From Pseudomonadota bacterium (GTDB taxonomy: Bacteria > Pseudomonadota > Alphaproteobacteria > Sphingomonadales > Sphingomonadaceae): a DNA stretch of 24,421 nt. This document shows, one piece after another, positions 20,936 to 24,421 of the stretch. Position 1 is the stretch's first letter, and each line of letters starts with the position of its first letter. Made by a program: the position numbers and the translations under genes. Below the pieces are notes generated by a model. It was not told the origin of the DNA. It saw only the letters and a program-made list of their open reading frames with translations, and searched no databases. The DNA is taken from positions 1-24,421 of the forward strand of contig JAEZQR010000073.1 in assembly GCA_023413015.1 (NCBI GenBank). Direction: 5' to 3'.

Positions 20936-22783
20936 ATGCAGCATTATGACGTGATCGTGGTCGGCGGCGGCCATGCCGGGTGCGAGGCGGCCGCGGCGGC
21001 AGCGCGGCTCGGCGCGCGCACCGCGCTGGTGACGCACAAGGCCGGGACGATCGGCGTCATGTCGTGCAATCCGGCGATCGGCGGCCTCGGCAAGGGGCAC
21101 CTGGTCCGCGAGGTCGATGCGCTCGATGGCCTGATGGGGCGCGCCGCCGACGCGGCCGGTATCCAGTTCCGCCTGCTCAACCGTCGTAAGGGGCCTGCCG
21201 TCCAGGGGCCACGGGCGCAGGCCGACCGTAAGCTCTACCGCGCCGCGATGCAGACCCTGATCGCGTCGCAACCGAACCTCGAGGTCGTCGAAGGCGGAGT
21301 TGAGGACCTGATCCTGAACGACCGTCGCGTCGAAGGCGTGGTGCTGGGCGATGGCCGTACGCTCAAGGCTGCCGCCGTCGTGCTCACCACCGGCACGTTC
21401 CTGGGCGGCGTGATGCACATCGGCGAACGTCAGACGAGCGGCGGCCGGGCCGGTGATCCGGCCGCTCTGGGCCTGTCGAAGACGTTGCGTGGACTTGGGC
21501 TCCCGATCGGTCGCCTCAAGACCGGGACGCCGCCCCGGCTCGACGGGCGAACGATCGACTGGGCGGGGCTGGAGATGCAGCCGGGCGACGACGAACCGGT
21601 GCCCTTTTCCGCGCTCACCACGCATCTGCCCAACCCGCAGGTGCCGTGCGGCGTGACGCGCACGACGGTCGCCGTACACGACATCATCCGCGCCAATATC
21701 AACCGCGCACCGATGTACGCCGGCCGCATCGACGGCGTGGGCCCACGCTATTGCCCGTCGGTCGAGGACAAGGTGATGCGGTTCGGCGACCGCGACGGTC
21801 ACCAGATCTTCCTCGAACCTGAAGGGCTCGACGATCATCTAATCTATCCGAACGGCATCTCAACCTCGCTTCCCGAAGAGGTGCAGGCCGCCTTCCTCGC
21901 GCAGATCCCCGGGCTTGAGCGGGTGAAGATCGTGCGCCCCGGCTATGCGATCGAATATGACTATATCGATCCGCGCGCGCTCGGGCCGACGCTGGCGGTG
22001 CTGGCGCTCGACGGCCTCTATCTGGCCGGCCAGATCAACGGCACCACCGGCTATGAGGAGGCGGCGGGCCAAGGGCTCGTCGCCGGACTGAACGCGGCGC
22101 TTTTCGCCGCCGGCGCCGCGCCCTTCATCCTCGACCGCGCCGAATCCTACATTGGCGTGATGATCGACGACCTGACGGCGCATGGTGTCAGCGAACCCTA
22201 CCGCATGTTCACCTCGCGCGCCGAATATCGGCTGCGGCTGCGCGCCGACAATGCCGACCAGCGGCTCACGCCGCGTGGGCTGGCGCTCGGTTGCGTCGGC
22301 TCGACACGCGAGCGCCACTTCCTTGCACGTCAGGAAGCACTCGATGGAGCCCGCGCACTCGCGCAGGGGCTGAAGGCCAGTCCGGCGATGCTCGCGAAGG
22401 CCGGGATGCCGGTACGGCAGGACGGCGTGGTGCGCAGCGCGTTCGAATGGATGCGCTTCCCCGAGATTGGCTGGGCACGCGCCGCCGAAATCTGGCCTGA
22501 GCTTCGGCCGATCCCCGGCGATATCGCCGAGGCGATCGAGACCGATGCGCACTATGCCACCTATCTCGACCGGCAGAGCGAAGATGTTGAGGCGTTCCGC
22601 CGCGACGAGGCGCTGAGCCTGCCGGGCGATCTCGACTTCGCGGCGATACCCGGCCTGTCGAACGAGATGGTCGAGCGGCTGAGCAAGGCCCGACCCGCAA
22701 CGCTCGGGCAAGCTGCGCGTGTGGGCGGCGTGACGCCGTCGGCGCTCACCGCCCTCCTCGTCCATGTGCGGCGCGCGGCATGA
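20936..22783 (+). CDS. mnmG: tRNA uridine-5-carboxymethylaminomethyl modification enzyme MnmG
   Basis: The 615-residue protein has the N-terminal FAD-binding VVGGGHAGCEAAAAAARLG and the MSCNPAIGGLGKGHLVREVD motif. It also has the redox cysteine C238 in PQVPCGVTRT, YCPSVEDKVMRFGDRDGHQ, the second FAD segment LYLAGQINGTTGYEEAAGQG, and a C-terminal GidA-associated helical domain. With MnmE it adds carboxymethylaminomethyl groups to U34 of several tRNAs, using FAD, NADH and glycine. The start lacks an SD. Its stop overlaps rsmG as ATGA (22780-22783). Confidence 0.97.
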   Translation: MQHYDVIVVGGGHAGCEAAAAAARLGARTALVTHKAGTIGVMSCNPAIGGLGKGHLVREVDALDGLMGRAADAAGIQFRLLNRRKGPAVQGPRAQADRKLYRAAMQTLIASQPNLEVVEGGVEDLILNDRRVEGVVLGDGRTLKAAAVVLTTGTFLGGVMHIGERQTSGGRAGDPAALGLSKTLRGLGLPIGRLKTGTPPRLDGRTIDWAGLEMQPGDDEPVPFSALTTHLPNPQVPCGVTRTTVAVHDIIRANINRAPMYAGRIDGVGPRYCPSVEDKVMRFGDRDGHQIFLEPEGLDDHLIYPNGISTSLPEEVQAAFLAQIPGLERVKIVRPGYAIEYDYIDPRALGPTLAVLALDGLYLAGQINGTTGYEEAAGQGLVAGLNAALFAAGAAPFILDRAESYIGVMIDDLTAHGVSEPYRMFTSRAEYRLRLRADNADQRLTPRGLALGCVGSTRERHFLARQEALDGARALAQGLKASPAMLAKAGMPVRQDGVVRSAFEWMRFPEIGWARAAEIWPELRPIPGDIAEAIETDAHYATYLDRQSEDVEAFRRDEALSLPGDLDFAAIPGLSNEMVERLSKARPATLGQAARVGGVTPSALTALLVHVRRAA

Positions 22784-23403
22784 GCTATGGGCGCGACGAT
22801 TTTGCGGCCGAGTTCAGTGTTTCACGTGAAACACTGAAGAAGCTCGACCGCTACGCCGAGCTACTTGCCGAGTGGCAGGACCGGATGAACCTCGTCGGGC
22901 CGTCGACGCTGCCGCATATCTGGGAACGGCATTTCCGCGACAGCGCGCAACTATTGCCGCTCGTGCCGAAGCTCGGCCACAAGCCGGTCTGGCTCGATAT
23001 CGGTGCCGGCGGCGGCTTCCCGGGACTGGTGCTCGCGGCCATGGACGCCGGCACCCTCCACCTCGTCGAGTCGATCGCCAAGAAGTGCCGCTTTCTCGAA
23101 ACGGTCGCCGACGAACTCGGGCTCGATGGCGCGGCGGTGGTCCACAACGAGCGCGTCGAGAAGCTTCCGCGCTTCCGCGCCGACGTGATCACGGCGCGCG
23201 CCTGCGCCAATCTCGCGCAGCTGTTTGACTGGGGCCTGCCGTTCGCGGCATCATCCACCGTCTGGCTGCTGCCGAAGGGCGCCTTGGTCGAGGAAGAACT
23301 GGCGGCGGCGAAGAAGCGCTTTGCATTCGATGCCGAGCTGGTGCCGAGCCGCACCGATGAGCGGGGGCGCATCGTAGTCGCGCGGGGGGTGAAAAAGAGA
23401 TGA
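22780..23403 (+). CDS. rsmG: 16S rRNA (guanine-527-N7)-methyltransferase RsmG
   Basis: The 207-residue protein has the SAM-binding WLDIGAGGGFPGLVLA (71-86) and the upstream LAEWQDRMNLVGPSTLPHIWERHFRDSAQLL segment (interrupted here only for description) typical of RsmG/GidB. It methylates G527 of 16S rRNA. Residues 13-18 (SVSRET) are encoded by a perfect parS site. Overlaps of four bases with mnmG upstream and parA downstream (ATGA 23400-23403) make it the central gene of a coupled mnmG-rsmG-parA run. Length is normal. Confidence 0.96.
   Translation: MSYGRDDFAAEFSVSRETLKKLDRYAELLAEWQDRMNLVGPSTLPHIWERHFRDSAQLLPLVPKLGHKPVWLDIGAGGGFPGLVLAAMDAGTLHLVESIAKKCRFLETVADELGLDGAAVVHNERVEKLPRFRADVITARACANLAQLFDWGLPFAASSTVWLLPKGALVEEELAAAKKRFAFDAELVPSRTDERGRIVVARGVKKR
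22818..22833. other. parS: parS centromere site 2, inside rsmG
   Basis: A second perfect TGTTTCACGTGAAACA lies within codons 13-18 of rsmG. The palindrome extends five further matched bases each side (22813-22838, 26 bases in all), a longer symmetry than parS1. It is 1,942 bases from parS1 and about 0.6 kb before parA. Confidence 0.96.
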
Positions 23404-24185
23404 CGGTGCGCATCGCGATCGCCAACCAGAAGGGGGGCGTCGGCAAGACCACGACCGCGATCAACGTGGCGACGGGCTTGGCCGCCGCCGGCAAGCGCGT
23501 GCTGGTTATCGACCTCGACCCCCAGGGCAATGCCTCGACCGGCTTCGGCGTCACACGGTCGGATCGTACCTGCACGAGCTATGATCTGTTGCTCGGCGAT
23601 GCGACGGTGACCGAAGCCACGGTGAAGAGCCGCGTGCCCAACCTGTTCGTCATCCCTTCGACCGTCGACCTGTCGGGTGCCGAGGTCGAGCTGATCGGCC
23701 TCGACGCCCGCATGCACCGCTTGGCGCGCGCGCTCGGGGCACCGGACGCCGCGGCCTACGACTTCATCATCATCGACTGTCCACCCTCGCTGGGGCTGCT
23801 GACCGTCAACGCGCTAGTAGCGGCTGAGTCGGTGCTGGTGCCGCTGCAGTGCGAATTCTTCGCGCTTGAAGGGCTGACGCAGCTCCTCCAGACCGTCGAG
23901 CTGGTGCGCGGCAAGTTCAACTCGCGGCTCACGATCCTCGGCGTGGTGCTGACGATGTTCGACCGCCGCAACCGCCTGTCCGAGCAGGTGGCGGCCGACG
24001 TACGCGCCTGCCTGGGCGCCACCGTGTTCGAGACCGTGGTGCCGCGCAACGTCCGCCTGTCCGAGGCGCCGAGCCATGGTCTGCCGGCGCTGATCTACGA
24101 CCATCGCTGTCCTGGATCGGAAGCCTATATCGCGCTCGCCCGCGAGCTGCTCGACCGCGTGTCCCCCAAGGCGCGCGCCGCCTGA
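23400..24185 (+). CDS. parA: Chromosome partitioning ATPase ParA
   Basis: The 261-residue protein has the deviant Walker A KGGVGKTT (11-18), VLVIDLDPQGNASTGFG (motif A'), and FIIIDCPPSLGLLTVNALVAA (Walker B region). This is the Soj-type chromosomal ParA without the N-terminal helix-turn-helix of plasmid P1-type ParA. It forms ATP-dependent dimers on the nucleoid and moves ParB-parS complexes apart. The ATG at 23400 overlaps the rsmG stop. parB follows after 20 bases, and two parS sites lie just upstream, which supports a chromosomal rather than plasmid system. Confidence 0.97.
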   Translation: MTVRIAIANQKGGVGKTTTAINVATGLAAAGKRVLVIDLDPQGNASTGFGVTRSDRTCTSYDLLLGDATVTEATVKSRVPNLFVIPSTVDLSGAEVELIGLDARMHRLARALGAPDAAAYDFIIIDCPPSLGLLTVNALVAAESVLVPLQCEFFALEGLTQLLQTVELVRGKFNSRLTILGVVLTMFDRRNRLSEQVAADVRACLGATVFETVVPRNVRLSEAPSHGLPALIYDHRCPGSEAYIALARELLDRVSPKARAA

Positions 24186-24205
24186 ACCCTCTGGAAAACA
24201 AGCAT

Positions 24206-24421
24206 ATGAGCGACAAGAAGCGTGCATCGGGGCTTGGCCGTGGCCTGGCCGCCCTCCTCGAAGAGATCGGGTCGGACGCGCGGCCGAACGCGATGCCAGC
24301 CGCCACGGAGGTCAGCGGCCCGCCCGCGACGCTGCCGATCGCGCGCATCCACGCCAATCCGCGCCAGCCGCGTCGCCACTTCGATCCGGCGGCGCTCGAC
24401 GAGCTGGTCGCCTCGGTCAAG
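24206..24421 (+). CDS. parB: Chromosome partitioning protein ParB (5' part, cut by window edge)
   Basis: The first 72 codons are present. They encode MSDKKRASGLGRGLAALLEE, the usual N-terminal ParA-stimulating region of chromosomal ParB. A linker rich in alanine and proline follows, then LPIARIHANPRQPRRHFD, the start of the ParB/Srx CTPase domain. The parS-binding helix-turn-helix and C-terminal dimer domains lie beyond the window. ParB binds the two parS sites upstream and spreads or slides as a CTP-dependent clamp. The ATG at 24206 is 20 bases after parA. Confidence 0.95.
   Translation, partial: MSDKKRASGLGRGLAALLEEIGSDARPNAMPAATEVSGPPATLPIARIHANPRQPRRHFDPAALDELVASVK

Noticed and set aside
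20915..21838. 307-codon minus-strand open frame over mnmG
   Set aside because: Shadow of mnmG; no recognisable domain and composition typical of antisense GC-rich frames.
23400..24421. parA-parB as a plasmid or integrated-element partition module
   Set aside because: ParA lacks the plasmid-type N-terminal HTH, the genes are fused to the mnmE-mnmG-rsmG block, and parS has the universal chromosomal sequence.
1..24421. CRISPR arrays, transposons, prophage, toxin-antitoxin or defence islands
   Set aside because: No direct-repeat array, transposase, integrase, nuclease/methylase pair or toxin-like gene was seen; the region is mainly core chromosome.

Overview
The window looks like the replication-origin and centromere region of an alphaproteobacterial chromosome, most likely a sphingomonad (order Sphingomonadales). 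This rests on GC-rich coding, the gene order ppsR-maf-aroE-coaE-dnaQ on one side of a DnaA-box cluster and hemE-hemJ-rho on the other, and a downstream mnmE-mnmG-rsmG-parA-parB block carrying two perfect parS sites. DUF1491, DUF6489, MmcB and the HemJ-type oxidase also fit. Species cannot be fixed from sequence alone. No tRNA, rRNA, CRISPR array, transposase, integrase or phage gene was seen.

Left arm (1-7291, all minus strand): mmcB, a SleB-type cell-wall hydrolase, then the hpf-ptsN locus followed by a tightly overlapping chain (ptsN, a PilZ protein, a hotdog thioesterase, a DUF1491 protein). Next comes ppsR-maf-aroE-coaE-dnaQ, where every junction overlaps. These genes point away from the intergenic region at 7292-7573. 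That region holds two perfect DnaA boxes, three degenerate ones, AT-rich stretches and six GANTC sites, and is the best oriC candidate.

Right arm (7574-14019): hemE and hemJ (consecutive-pathway haem genes), a convergent gene for an unrecognised secreted protein, rho with a hairpin-rich trailer, a TerC/YjbE-type membrane protein and an MFS transporter. A minus-strand pair follows: a short Hsp70/YegD-like ATPase and a small HTH plus helix-hairpin-helix protein.

Accessory part (15356-19582): a lone P-loop ATPase on the plus strand. Facing it is a compact minus-strand operon of MGMT, dienelactone hydrolase, an NTF2-like protein, a GNAT acetyltransferase and a quinone oxidoreductase, closed by an intrinsic terminator. 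It looks like an alkylation/electrophile stress group, but that is inference.

Partition block (19340-24421, all plus): DUF6489, mnmE (apparently with a CTG start), parS1, mnmG, rsmG with parS2 inside its coding sequence, parA and the first 72 codons of parB, cut by the window edge. Chromosome segregation (ParA/ParB/parS) thus lies about 13-15 kb from the candidate origin. No wholly new system is evident. The best leads are the origin architecture, the parS pair, the mnmE start, the orphan secreted protein and the Hsp70-HhH pair. No gene-free stretch exceeds 300 bases.
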